Source: Cladochytrium replicatum
Lineage: Eukaryota > Chytridiomycota > Chytridiomycetes > Cladochytriales > Cladochytriaceae
Length of the DNA stretch: 64,000 nt
Assembly (NCBI GenBank): GCA_025526935.1
Contig: JAHLKD010000004.1
Span: 682,001-746,000 of the forward strand
Reading direction: 5' to 3'
Made by a program: the position numbers and the translations under genes
Shown: positions 23,813-34,893 of the stretch, in pieces
How the letters are laid out: the number at the start of each line of letters is the position of its first letter
Position numbering within the stretch: position 1 is the stretch's first letter
The notes under the pieces: model-generated
What the model saw: only the letters and a program-made list of their open reading frames with translations
What the model was told of the DNA's origin: nothing
Database searches by the model: none

Positions 23813-25360
23813 ATGCTCGGCTCCCCCGTCCTCCCGTCCGACAACCTCCCAGACCACCTCTCTGATCTCTTGACACCTTCCTCATCGGACTCACTCCCGC
23901 GAAGACCTCTGACGCGTCGCCGCTCTTCCCCACAGTTCCCCTCCGCTCATGCCACCACAACTGTCACCCGTCGTTACGTCAGTCACCAACCCACGAGCCA
24001 TGAGGTTCGCGCGAGCATAGACAGCATCGATGCACTTACGAGGGACCTCACTCGCTCCTCTGATATTGCCAGTGGTGCGATATGGAATGACGTATGAATG
24101 AATCCGGTTTCTCACTTGCCCACGTACACCCAGGCCTCATGGAATCTGATACATCCAACGCCGCACAAATGAGAGTTCTGCTTGATAATGCCAAGAAGAT
24201 CGTGACGCAGCTGAACTCGGTCATGAGCTACGAGTACGCCGTTGGTATGTTGGAGATAGGATGGAGAAAGCAAAGCAAATGCTGACGAGGTTCGTTTGGT
24301 TAAGATTTTCGAGCGGATGACGGCCAGCTTCCAGCATACGAGCAGCTTGTCTCGAAACTTAACGATGCGTTCAGACATCAACGGGACATCAATCAGGTAC
24401 TACCTGATGAGGACTGAACCCGTTACATTGAATTCTGAAAATGGAATCTCGATCGCGATGCATTTTGGTAGATGCATGCAAAGCTGCTTTCAGTCAATTA
24501 TTTGGTCAACCTGTCCAACTTTGCCAAAAACCGCCAATTATCGGTAGGCTCACCATGATTTAGCATTTACCGGGGCGGAGCTCCTAAGCACATTCCAAAT
24601 AAAAATAGAGAGCGTTGTCTCGGGGAAAGCGACAAATCATGGAACTCCAGAACACAGTGGCGGTAATGGAGGAAGCCGTGGACAGTTTGACCGATGAAGT
24701 CGAGACGCAGCGCAAAACGGCAGAGACATTGAAAGGATCACTAGAAACCACGAGGGCTCTATTGGAGACATCCATGCTTGAGGTAGAAGTAATTGCAAAG
24801 TTGGACACATCGACCACTTATACGGGATGCGTTTTTAGTATCGGAAGGAGATGAACCAGCAGCGCGAGATCATCACCCAACAGCAGCGCTACGTCGGTGT
24901 ACGTAAAGATCCCCTCGCCCATCATTAATCATTGCTCAACAAAACTCTCTCCCAAAATTTTTTTCTTCAGGCAATCCAAAAAAACAAATACAACCAGGAT
25001 TTCATCCTCGACTCGAGCCTGTTTGTCTTCAGTCTCTGGGCCGTCAACACCGTCCTCGTAGACTACCCGATCCAAGTCGCCCTTAGCATCTCAATGAAAC
25101 CCAGTCGGAGACGGCAGTGGACTCGCCAAGGCCTAAAGCTCGTTGCTATGCTGGTGTTGTTGGGCCGCTTGAAGAGCGGAGCTGCTGCTTACGGTCTTCA
25201 TAATAGGTAGACAGCAAAATCTTTGGTGTGAGCTTGGTTTAACACTGGTTGTTGATGCAGGGTTGGTTCTGTGTTTCCGTACGTGCAGACGCTCTCGGAA
25301 GTGGGGAAGGATGCCCTCTTGAGAGTGTTTTGGAGTCCAAAGGGATCCAGCCCACCATAA
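23813..25360 (+). CDS. Coiled-coil protein with C-terminal membrane segments, function unknown
   Basis: I do not recognise this family. The start at 23813 (MLGSPVLPSDNLPDHLSD) leads a Ser/Pro/Arg-rich region. Helical segments follow (AAQMRVLLDNAKKIVTQLNS; DDGQLPAYEQLVSKLNDAFR), a clear coiled coil (MELQNTVAVMEEAVDSLTDE to about 24785) and YRKEMNQQREIITQQQRY. The C-terminal part has hydrophobic stretches (SSLFVFSLWAVNTVLVDYPI; GLKLVAMLVLLG) and ends SEVGKDALLRVFWSPKGSSP near the stop at 25360. Seven exons are supported by GT-AG joins that restore one frame. The first join, near 24065-24130, is the least certain. A tail-anchored tether or organelle-membrane protein is possible, but only the coiled coil and hydrophobic end are actually seen. 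Confidence 0.6.
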
Positions 25361-25951
25361 CGCAAATCCTATTGCGGTGCATTTTCAAAATCTTTGATTC
25401 CCACTGTCATTTCAGTTTTGTTCGCAAAAGAGCTTTCATTGGGGACCTCAGAGTTCTTTCTATTAGTTTGACAACAATCGAGTTTGCTTTTGCGAATGGA
25501 ATGCGTTGCAATAGCGGTTTGATTTGTAAAGTACATCTTGGACTTCATCAACTGAAAATAGCAGCTCAGAAGCAACAAACTAAACTAACATGGCTGCTAT
25601 ATTTTTAATCAATGAGGGCTACTCTGAATAGCAAAAAGCAACAATCATCGGGGCATTTGCGCATAAGAAATAGAGCGGTAAAAGAAAAGTTTAAGCCCAG
25701 TAAAACAACATTCTAACATGGCCTCTATCCAAGCTAGCAGGGCAGAGCAAGCGAGCAGGGCAGAGCAAGCGGCAGAACGGAGGATTGTCAAAAGGGGTGA
25801 GTCTAAGACAAAGGATGAAAAATAAGAGAATTTGGCAGCAAATGGTCTATCCGACAAAAGCTGGAAGAAATGGTCCAAAAAAAGAGGCCAATGCCAAACA
25901 CTGAAGGAAAACAAAAAAGCGCAAACAAAGCGATATCCGAAAAGGGGCTGC
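25361..25951. other. Convergent 3' flanks with a short tandem repeat
   Basis: This 591-base stretch lies between two convergent genes. At about 25737-25772 an 18-base unit (GCAGGGCAGAGCAAGCGA) is repeated twice almost perfectly. Nothing else was recognised. Confidence 0.4.
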
Positions 25952-28569
25952 TCAGAACAAAGCGATTCCCAAGCAAACGAGCACGACTGCAATTGAAGAC
26001 ATTAATCCGTTGACGGAAGGGCTTGCGCTTTGTCCACTGCGGCCGCCACCGCCGTTCGTGCCGTTTCCGGACGTCGAGCCGTTTCCGCTCAACGCAGAGC
26101 ATGGCGCGCAGGTGTGGTAGCAATCGTCTGAAGCCTGAAAGGAGTGACGATCAACACGATGATCGAAGCCTGTTTGAGGGGCCAACTTACCCATTTCTGA
26201 CGGCGACTCGATTCGGAAGCATTGGGATGGTTCCAGCCAAGGTCCAGTGTGCAGTCAGAGTAGGGCTTGAAAGACGCGCTTCCGGCATCCGCACTCATGT
26301 AGTACGCGATCACACCTGCAAGGGCACCAGTCCATCTGTAATCAGAAAAAGAGGGTTACTAAACTGAACTTCAAAAAACCCCCAAAGGCCTACCCTGCGT
26401 TGTAATCCTGGGTTACTTCCGTGTACTGGTACGCTTCACTGCATGAAAGATGTATTAACAAACAACTTCTCCAGAGCACAACGAAGCACAAAAGTTCCTT
26501 ACCGGTCGTCATAGTAACTGTCATCAGTGTTTGGCCCACCTCCAATCTGATCACAATTAAGTCAGAAATCTAATAAACTTGGAAACCATTCTCGACGCTA
26601 CCGCTCCGTAAAGGATGAACCGATTCGGTGTTCGACTCTTCAAGAAATCGTCTCCAACAATATCCTGGGTCCGGTTTCGGAGAGGGTAGTCGATCAAAGA
26701 GTTGTAACTGGACTTGTGGTAAGGAAGCCTGGGGAACTTGTTACCAAATCCGACTACCCAGCTTCGTCCGCAATCACCGAGAATGTAGTTGATCTACAAA
26801 GGTCAAAACAGTTGTGAGATGTTCTTCGATAACTGAACAAGGGCAGTGAGAAACTCACCTGCTGGATGCCAAAACGGCGGATCTCGCGAGCATAATCCTT
26901 AGATATACCAGCACGGGTGGCGGCGCTTTGGTTTGCTGCCGGAATAGTAGGAATCTGGCGATCAACGGCTTCAGCAACAGAGAATCCAATCATGGCAACG
27001 TTGGCGCTGTAGCTAAGTGAGCCCCACAACTCGTAGTATGCGAGCCCTGGACGATGCACCTTAAGCACAATAGACACACTAAGTTGTTTTGGTACAAACC
27101 TCGGGGGGTGCGAGGGACCTTTTTGAGTGATGCCACGGCAGGGGTGACGTCAAGATAGGCATCGAACAAGTTGTCACGAAGGTCCTGAATGTATTTGTAG
27201 TTCCCGGTGGCAATGTAGAGAAGTGCGGCCACTTCGGCTCCAGTTTCGTCCCATGAAGCCTCTCCTAGAAGATAAATATTGTCAATGATAAATGAAACTC
27301 GAAGGTCATTCAAAAGCAAATCCCACCGAAATCGTTGAGTACGGCATAGTTAGCGATAGCAATGGGCAGGTACTCCGAAGTAGATCCCAGGATGTTTTTG
27401 GGAGTAGGGTTCGGTTGAGAAGCGATGTGAAGCCAAATGGAGGCAAGTGCCAGCTCGTCCGTGAAGCGCTTCGAGGGATACCACTTCTTCATGTTCTTAA
27501 AGCCTTGGTCGTCGTAGCTGGACAATTGAAAACCTGTGAAAGGATGCTAAAGCACGTTGTTTCTTAAGATGAGTACCTTGCGTATGAACCACGATAGTTG
27601 TTGGCAAAGTTGTACAGAGTTTTTGCCATGTCGAGGCACTTGGTCGCAAACGCAGGGTCGGAATCTCTGAAAAGGATTGAAGCTGAAGAGAGAGCGGCGG
27701 AGTAGTCGCCTGCAATATCGGTGCATCCCTTTGCCGCGGTCGCGTTGTTTTTAGATCCAGTACAATAGGCGGCCTTCCTCTGGATTCCTTTTGGTACCCA
27801 CATTTCGTACTCTTCTGCGGGACCAAAATATCCAAAGTCAATGTCACCTTGTCCAGAGACCTGATGAAACGAATTGTTCAGTAAATCCTCCGTGGACAAA
27901 GCAAGTTGCAGTACCTCGCTCAAACCAAACACGCCAACCAAGCGCTCCAAGCTCCCGTCCGTGGTGTAAGAGTTGATGAAATACTCAGCTCCTTGTCGAA
28001 CCCAGAAGAGGCTTTCCTCAAGCTGATTCATAGCGGCCTGCATGAAAACGCGACTAAGCACGGCTAAGGGCTGTGAAATCTCAACCAGCATCTTACGAAG
28101 ACTTCTTTAAATTGCCAGACATTCCAGTTGAGCTGCTGGGCAGTCCAACCCAAAGGCAAACCCCACTTCATGGTATTCGCAGCCTCGAACCATGCACCAG
28201 AGAGATCTTCTCCATAGTCACCCTTGCACAAGAAGCAGCTGTCATCGCGCCAGGCGAATCGCCTATGCTTAAGTTTTCCAGAGATCTGGGAGTGATAAAA
28301 CAGACTTTTCACGACACATTTGTGGTTCAGCTACAACAAATCGAAGCGGGGCACGAGACATACTAGGACATGTGCAGAGCTTGACTGTAGTCATAGCGGG
28401 GGGTCAGTGGAATCTGGTATTGGCCTGTAACTATGGGGCCGGTTGCATTGATGAAGGGTTCGTTGGAGTGGGTTGCTTCAAGGCCTTTCTGTGCAAGGGC
28501 AGGGGTAGGCAGGAGAACAGCAGCTACGAGCACAGCGGCAGCTGTGATTGAGCGGATGATTGTTGTCAT
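25952..28569 (-). CDS. GPI-anchored glycoside hydrolase family 9 protein, catalytic loop altered
   Basis: GH9 enzymes are endo-beta-1,4-glucanases using an inverting mechanism. The start at 28569 (MTTIIRSITAAAVLVAAVLL) is a signal peptide. Family features seen are YDYSQALH, SLFYHSQISGKL, GDYGEDLSGAWFEAANTMKW, the block FGNKFPRLPYHKSSYNS, and a C-terminal TEVTQDYNAGWTGALAG holding the expected acid Glu. The normal DAGD, whose Asp residues activate water, reads EAAN here (28186-28175). The tail is Ser/Gly/Asn-rich (NGSTSGNGTNGGGGRSG) and ends in a hydrophobic segment (SSIAVVLVCLGIALF), a GPI-anchor signal. Many introns of about 50 to 65 bases interrupt the gene. It is probably a cell-wall surface protein. 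Loss of standard hydrolysis is inferred from the altered loop. Confidence 0.85.
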
Positions 28570-30553
28570 TGAATGCTTGTTGGATGGGATGGATGGGGTT
28601 GGACGGATTGCCACTCTATTTATGATGCGACGAAGTGTTCAGAGAGTGGGGGCGGCGGGTGGCGAAGGAAAAATTTGTCTGGCTGGGAGGGGACACAGCA
28701 CGACATCAGACCCGAAGGACATAATAATCCCGTGTGGATCAAGCAGCGATGTTGTTACAGTGCCGCTGAAGAAATTGTGTGCAGCTGCTATTCATGCCAG
28801 GCCTGGCTGATTATGGCCATCGCCCCTCCATTTGCATGATATAGAAAGGTTGACATCGACAACCACGTGAGCAATTTCGAACCAATGAGCCTTAACTTTG
28901 ATTTTTAGATTTGTTCCATCCTCATATGGATGTTCCATGATTATCTGGAAACCTGGTTCAATATTGACTCATATGAAGAGATCCAATTTTGCTTCCACAC
29001 TGCCTATCAATGCATTATTTCTTCAATGAATCCCCTGCGAACCAAAGTTTGTGCTCATTTGTGCATTTTATCTGACAAATTCATGCTTAACGGATGTAAT
29101 CATCGCCTTTATTCGCTTCATCACGCAGATGACTACATTCGCGCGGTGTCGGTAAACAATCAATTTTCAAGTCATATCTGGCTTAACAGTATTGCCTTTG
29201 GATCTGTGGTTTGTTGAAGTCTTGTTCTGGACAACAACATTAAGCATGCGCACACTTTCGCGAGAGGTTCCCAGAGCGTCAACCTCTGCAGACCGAGAAT
29301 ACTGAAAAGTCCGTCCCAAAGGTCGAACGTACCATATTGTTCTCCGAATATTTAGAGCTAAACGAACAAATCGTTCTTTTCTGTGTAATCAAAAGGAGAA
29401 TGCAGATCATTGTTTACTGCCTGTAACCTGTGATTTTTCTTTTCGGATTCCTCGCATTCCCTTCCGCCCATCCTCGCACAAATTCGTTGACATGATCGTA
29501 GGCATACGATAGACACGCCCGCTCGAGAGAATCCATTTGAAGGAACTGGAGCTTAAAAGGATGCTAATAGCAGTCCTCGGTATTCTGGATGAGCACATAT
29601 TAATTGCATAATATTCCTACAACGCTTGCCCAGAGATGGCTTCTGGCGGACGATATATGAAATGAGCCATTTGAATTCTTCTGTATCGGAGTGCACTTCA
29701 ATCTCGATATGACCGGTCATTCTGAGGAGGATCGGTCAGATGTCCTCAAGTAGGAGTTTGCGCTGGCACAGAAAATCACGCTTGGCTTATAACGATTTCA
29801 CTGCTCAGAGTCAAAAAAACCCATCAATTTCCACGCAGCTGCCAATTCGGTACTCATCAAACTCGTGGATCACAATATCCGGGCGTCGATCGATGACCTC
29901 TGGTGCAAGTTGGTGATGCCCAATACTCTGATGACTTGCAGGATGAAATCCCGTGTTTCCCGAAGTGGTCGAAGAAGCAATGGATTGTTTCGGGAAAGAC
30001 GGGATTTCATCCTGCAAGTTCGTTTCGTCCGTCCTCCGGGTCCCAAGGATCTGTTTTGGGAAGTAGAAGGACCGTGGAGAATCTGTCGACGTATAGCGGT
30101 GGATTTTAGGAGTGGTTCTGAACAGCTGCTCAGATATGGCGATGGTTGATCATTCCTACGAGGGTAATCAGGCGTGAGCGGTAGACGGTCGACTGTGATG
30201 CGCTTTTAAATTGTAACATTAAGTCAATTGAGTTCTTCATTTCCTCCCTTTGGGGGTGGATACGCAGAGTTTGGGCAGTAGGATAGATGGAACGGCACTT
30301 TGTCTGTGAATCATGAGCACGTGGACACGCGTTGGGACGTTGAAGTCCCGTACTCATCGGTATTTTGCGCGTGTTCTCGGCATGACTCGCTTCGGTGCTA
30401 ACTCGATCGATCACCCTACCTTCCAGAACCCTTGGCATACACGTGCACACGCGTTCACTCAAAAGGTTAAAAGCGACATCCCCCCGCCATTGAGATCATA
30501 CCATGTCTGTCACGAAGTATATTACTGCCGGTATGTACCATTCGCTCTCGATT
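28570..30553. other. Large intergenic region without a confident gene
   Basis: This is nearly 2 kb between the GH9 start and the DOMON gene. A plus-strand frame of 95 codons (28930-29217) and a minus-strand frame ending at 29811 (containing PEVIDRRPDIVIHEFDEY) are open but match nothing I know. The region contains the 31-bp inverted repeat listed separately. The ends should contain the promoters of the two flanking genes. Confidence 0.4.
29934..30019. repeat. Inverted repeat, 31-bp arms and 24-base loop
   Basis: The arms at 29934-29964 and 29989-30019 are reverse complements over 31 positions with one mismatch (G at 29955 against G at 29998). The left arm begins ACTTGCAGGATGAAATCCCG and the right arm ends CGGGATTTCATCCTGCAAGT. 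The 24-base loop spans 29965-29988. An RNA through it would form a very stable hairpin. No transposon ends or coding context explain it. Confidence 0.9.
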
Positions 30554-31175
30554 ATGGCTAAGATCTTAATATTCGGTATAGTTCTCCTCGTCGCGATTGC
30601 TGTTGGGAACGCTCACGCGTTCAGTGTCACGGATCCCATTAACATACCGCCTGCCTGGAGTGTCAGCATCGTCGATCTCGGAAGCACTTTCAAGATCCAG
30701 ATGGAGACTTTTGGAACAAACGTGAAATGGCTTGGGTTCGGGGTAAATCAGTTGAATTACTCCGACATGTACAACGCTGAAATCTATGTAAGCTGAGATT
30801 AGTGTGGATTGGATTTAAAAAACTCACTCTTGTGTGTTTCAACTTCAGCTTCTTCAACCACTCCCCACCTTAACCGTGACCCAGCACTTTTCAACCATGC
30901 CAGGACCCCCACCTCTGATCGCCACTCTCGGGTACGGACCTGACCCAAATGTTTATCTTCTGGCCAGTGAGACCACTGTCAATGCCGACGGTGGTGTTAC
31001 GGCATCTATCGTGCGAACAAAGGCAGACTATGATGGTGCTGGTCAGTTACTTGATTTCACCGCCGCGCAGACAACTCCTATGAACGTCATTTGGGCTTTC
31101 TCCACTGTTCAAGGGTTTGAATACCACGGCGATAAGAATCGTGGTGATCTTGAATCCGTTTATTTGTTTCAGTGA
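30554..31175 (+). CDS. Secreted DOMON-domain protein
   Basis: This is a 186-residue protein in two exons (30554-30787 and 30849-31175) with a clean 61-base intron. The start at 30554 gives a signal peptide (MAKILIFGIVLLVAIAVGNA, cleaved near AHA). The rest matches a single DOMON domain, the beta-sandwich that binds b-type heme in cellobiose dehydrogenase and related secreted proteins. WLGFGVNQLNYSDMYNAEIY carries the conserved Met region. RTKADYDGAGQLLDF and VIWAFSTVQGFEYHGDKNRG carry the late His that can be the second heme ligand. No membrane anchor or second domain is present. A heme-binding extracellular electron carrier or sugar-binding role is inferred. An upstream in-frame methionine at 30503 would extend the protein but spoil the signal peptide. 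Confidence 0.8.
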
Positions 31176-31455
31176 CAAGGCGTCGGCGTAATGGCACTTT
31201 GACAATCTTATTTATTTCTTTTGTAATTGTTAGACATACATTTATAATATTAGAATTTGTGAAACGAACAGCGATCGAACACTTGGGGCTGACTGACAGC
31301 CAACCCCAAGCCCATCGCAAACTGGAATTGAAACCAACGGCAGAATCTAACTGAAGAGAACATAGCAAGATTTTTCATTTCAATGATCTACTAATGCTTT
31401 GCATTGCCAGCAATCGCACACTTTGTTGATTTTTGTCTGCTCGATAAATCTGCCC

Positions 31456-31485
31456 TTCGTAAGAAGGGACCGTCCCTTTTACGAA
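31456..31485. repeat. Small hairpin in the spacer before the methyltransferase gene
   Basis: TTCGTAAGAAGGGA (31456-31469) and TCCCTTTTACGAA (31473-31485) are reverse complements of each other with one bulged base and a 3-base loop. They lie in the 361-base spacer after the DOMON gene, which otherwise holds no recognised gene. Confidence 0.7.
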
Positions 31486-31536
31486 AGAATTAATTTTCAT
31501 CTCCACAAATCAACTTGTCACACCTGCAACTGAAAA

Positions 31537-32958
31537 ATGCCTCAAAAAAAAGAACGGCCCCCTGTTGATATTGAGGTCGACATCCAAGTTGCCGCTTCTT
31601 GGTCATCCGGGCCTTCTCGCAGGGCCTCAGTTAAGGTGGGACGCGCATGTTTGTTTTTGTGTGTCATCGAGTCCCCATCAACCGTTTTCCTTCCTCTAAA
31701 CAGACATATACTATGGAGGTAAACGATTGGTATCTTCTCTATTCCCGAATATTAATTAATTTTTGCGCTTTAGAATGATACAACACAGAGCGTGAGGCTA
31801 AATCTCCAACATCATCTTGTTCGACAGCGATACGATGGCCAGAACTACAGAGGAATATCTCAGGAAGAGCTTGAACGTGGTGTTAAAGTATTGGATGTCG
31901 GGTAACCTCATTACTGCCACCGGGCTGACTCAGACGCTGAATTGATTGTATGAAAGATGTGGTTCGGGAATTTGGTTGGCAGAAATGCAGCGAGATTTTC
32001 CCAAAGGCGAATACGTTGGACTGGTAGATATTTCTTGTTGGCTCGTCAATCAAATAGCTAATTTCACAGTTTCAAAATCAGGACATACAACGCACAGAGT
32101 GGGTGGAGGCATTTCAGGAGCTATCTGGAAACAAAATTACCCTAGTTGAGGGAGATGTCCTTCGGAAACTTCCATGTACGTATTTACCCGCCACTATGGC
32201 GAACTCTCTCAGAACAGTTTGTTTGAACAGTCGACGATCAAACATTTGACTACGGTACGGGGTCGTAACAGCAAATATCAAGGCTCACTCAATCTACACA
32301 GTTCACATGCAAAATATGTTTGCGGCCATTCCTGCCGGAAGGTGGCCAGATGTTATTGCAGAGCTGTTCCGAATAGGAAAACCTGGGGCATTCATCGATC
32401 TCGTCGAGGTACGTTTGTTAACAGTCCTTCTTAAGTTGAAATAAACAAATAATCCATTTTCTAGATCGAGGTTCCAGATTTTCCGAATGAACCGCCCACC
32501 GAACACTGCACAGCATTTGACGTCCTAGTCAAGAAGGTTTTCTCAGCGCGGGGTATTAACGGCTTTATGGGTATTTTCCTCATGTATAAGCCATATTATT
32601 CTTCTAATGGACTGGCTGGAAGGTCGTGAACTCAGGACAGTTGTCAATTCCGTTCACCTTTTCGAGGAGGTAGAATGTATTGAGCGATTCGCACCACTTG
32701 GATGGACACCAACAGGGGAGTCTGAGGAGATCGGAAGGCTGTGGGCATGGGACTACCGGAGGATACTAGATGGACTTGGGGGACTATTCTCTTCTGCAAT
32801 GGGGAAGACAACTGTGGAATGGAACACTCTAGTAGAAAGATGGATGGAAGATTTTGCTGAAGTGAAGGCAACAATGGCTATGGTAAGTTGACAAGAAGAG
32901 CAAAAGCGTCCTGCTAAAGGCACTGTAGTATCGAGTAGTCGCGAATAGGCGACATTAG
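31537..32958 (+). CDS. SAM-dependent methyltransferase (class I)
   Basis: This is a small-molecule type methyltransferase of the LaeA-like/Methyltransf_25 group. The SAM-binding motif I is VKVLDVGCGSGIWLAEM, created across an intron (exons 31774-31901 and 31957-32023). It is followed by DFPKGEYVGL, the acidic loop LVEGDVLRKLPFDDQTFDYV, and the usual late block LFRIGKPGAFIDLVEIEVPD. Two exons are tiny: 31704-31718 (15 bases) and 32231-32254 (24 bases), each needed to keep the frame. The last exon can be spliced from 32888 to 32929 to end YRVVANRRH (stop 32956-32958); without that splice a stop occurs at 32889-32891. The substrate is unknown. Confidence 0.8.
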
Positions 32959-33372
32959 AGCCTATAAATCCATCCTGAGTTTAGGAGTTTCGAGATGTAA
33001 ATATATCGTCGGGCAGAAGACGGAAGGACGGATTATTCAGAACTTTGATAACGCGGATAAACAAATTTCATCTCTGCTGCATGTCGTAATTGGAATTGTT
33101 AATGCATAATGTTGATTTCCGGACCCTGGGTGTAATTTATATATCAAGCCCGGGTCGGCACCGAAGTCCGGCCGGCCAAGTGTAATCATGTTTGGAAACG
33201 GAAGACCGGAACCCAACGCATTTGAAATCCATTCGGTCGCCCGAAAACCGAAACTCCGGAAAGCTTTTCGTGGATGGATAAATCATCAACGGGCCGGCAC
33301 AAATGTTATTACAAAATGAAGAGTGCGCAATCACCACGCAAAAAAGACTCATCCCTGAAAATATCTGACACC
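32959..33372. other. Intergenic region, nothing recognised
   Basis: These 414 bases lie between the methyltransferase and the nitroreductase gene. No coding signal, RNA or repeat was recognised. The 3' part should be the nitroreductase promoter. Confidence 0.4.
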
Positions 33373-34202
33373 ATGGCATCAAAGTATTTATTGCCTCGTA
33401 TCCACCCCACTCTCCGCCCTCATCTCATCTCCTTTGTTTCTCGCTCGAAGACGGAATTTCGCACTTTTTCTACAAATCACACAATGGCATCCAAATCATT
33501 CTGGGAAGCTGTCAAGGACCGCCGATCCGTCTATGCCCTCAGCAAGAACGTCGAAGTGTCAGACGATAAGATCGTCGAGCTCGTTAACGACACCATCCTT
33601 CACGCACCTTCGTCATTCAACTCTCAGAGTAGTCGCATTGTTGTCCTTTTGAAGGAAGAACACGACCAGTTCTGGGACTACGTTCTTGAGGTTCTGCGCC
33701 CACTCGTTGCCGCAGAAGCATTCGCCCAGACCGAAGGCAAGATCACAAACTTCAAGAAGGCCTATGGCACTGTGCGTTTTCTTTCTAGTCGCATATTTTG
33801 CGTGGGAACTGACAAAATTTCGTTTTGAAGGCTCTCTTTTTTGAAGACAACTCTGTTGTCAAGGGCCTCCAGGAAAGCTTCGCCATTTTCGCGGACAAGT
33901 TCCCCACATGGTCTCAGCACACTAGCGCGATCCACCAGTACGTCCTCTGGACAGCGCTCGAGTCGGAAGGGCTTGGTGCAAACCTTCAGCACGTAAGCTA
34001 CTCGTTGATCATGCGGTTCCCATACCTGACTTGTTATCGTATTTAGTACAACCCCGTGGTTGATGATAAGGTGAAGGAGCACTGGAAGATCCCCGCTGAA
34101 TGGGAGCTTACTGGCCAGCTTGTCTTCGGTGCTCGCGTCGCAGAGCCAGGCCCAAAACAGTTCAAACCTTTGGAGGGCCGTGTCATTGTCCACGGAAAGT
34201 AA
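33373..34202 (+). CDS. Nitroreductase-family protein (Frm2/Hbn1-like)
   Basis: This is a flavin-dependent oxidoreductase fold of the small fungal nitroreductase group linked in yeast to fatty-acid and oxidative-stress responses. Three exons (33373-33771, 33831-33992, 34047-34202) give 238 residues. Motifs include FWEAVKDRRSVYALS with the phosphate-binding Arg-Arg-Ser, ILHAPSSFNSQSSRIVVL, HTSAIHQYVLWTALESEGLG and the end AEPGPKQFKPLEGRV. The start at 33373 adds a 37-residue Arg/Ser/Thr-rich presequence (MASKYLLPRIHPTLRPHLIS) before a second methionine at 33484. The long form probably goes to mitochondria and the short one would be the normal cytosolic length. Both starts share the word MASK. 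Confidence 0.9.
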
Positions 34203-34893
34203 CTTATGGCTCTTCTCTACGCTAGAATGATGCTAGAATGGGGTTGGGGACTTCGATAGTTTAAATGTGGGATGTATGGAATTGAAAGTTAGTGTTAACT
34301 TAACATGGAATAGATTGTGTTGTCAAAATTAAAATGCGCGAGTCGCACTCTCTAAAATCATGCGAGACACCCGAAAGAGACGACTGGAAGTAAACTGCTT
34401 GTGCATTTAATATATTGGTTTACTGGGAGTAAGAGCCTTACGTCCAGAGCCAACGATTGGGAAGGTCAAAGGATCTAAACTGATGGCGAAAGATTTCTTT
34501 CTAGGTTGGATCAAGATGAATCTGACAAGAACAATCTAAAATACCATGTTCGATTGATACCAAAGTCATAAAGCTTTAAAGCACAGATATAACAATTGCA
34601 AGGTGAAAACAGCTTTTATAAGTATCGATATCAGTTGCTAATCCAAACCAGCAAAATAGTAGATGCACGATGCATTGCTCCATTCCCAACAGACTGGCGA
34701 GATTGAGGCAGTTGTTGCAATGACCTTGATGGGAGTAGCAAAAGTGGAAGACAGTCCGGGAAGCAAGGAACACCGAATGGGATATTATGTTTATGGTCAA
34801 GAAGAGGTAGACCAACTTTTGGAAACTGAAGAAGTGGAGGTGTGAGCAAAAAAAAACACATCTGCAAGTCCTCAGGACAGCTTTGAAGTTATA
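34203..34893. other. AT-rich intergenic region
   Basis: This is the spacer after the nitroreductase gene and the first part of a gene-poor, AT-richer 8-kb stretch. A 60-codon plus-strand frame (34663-34845) is open but was not recognised. Confidence 0.4.
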
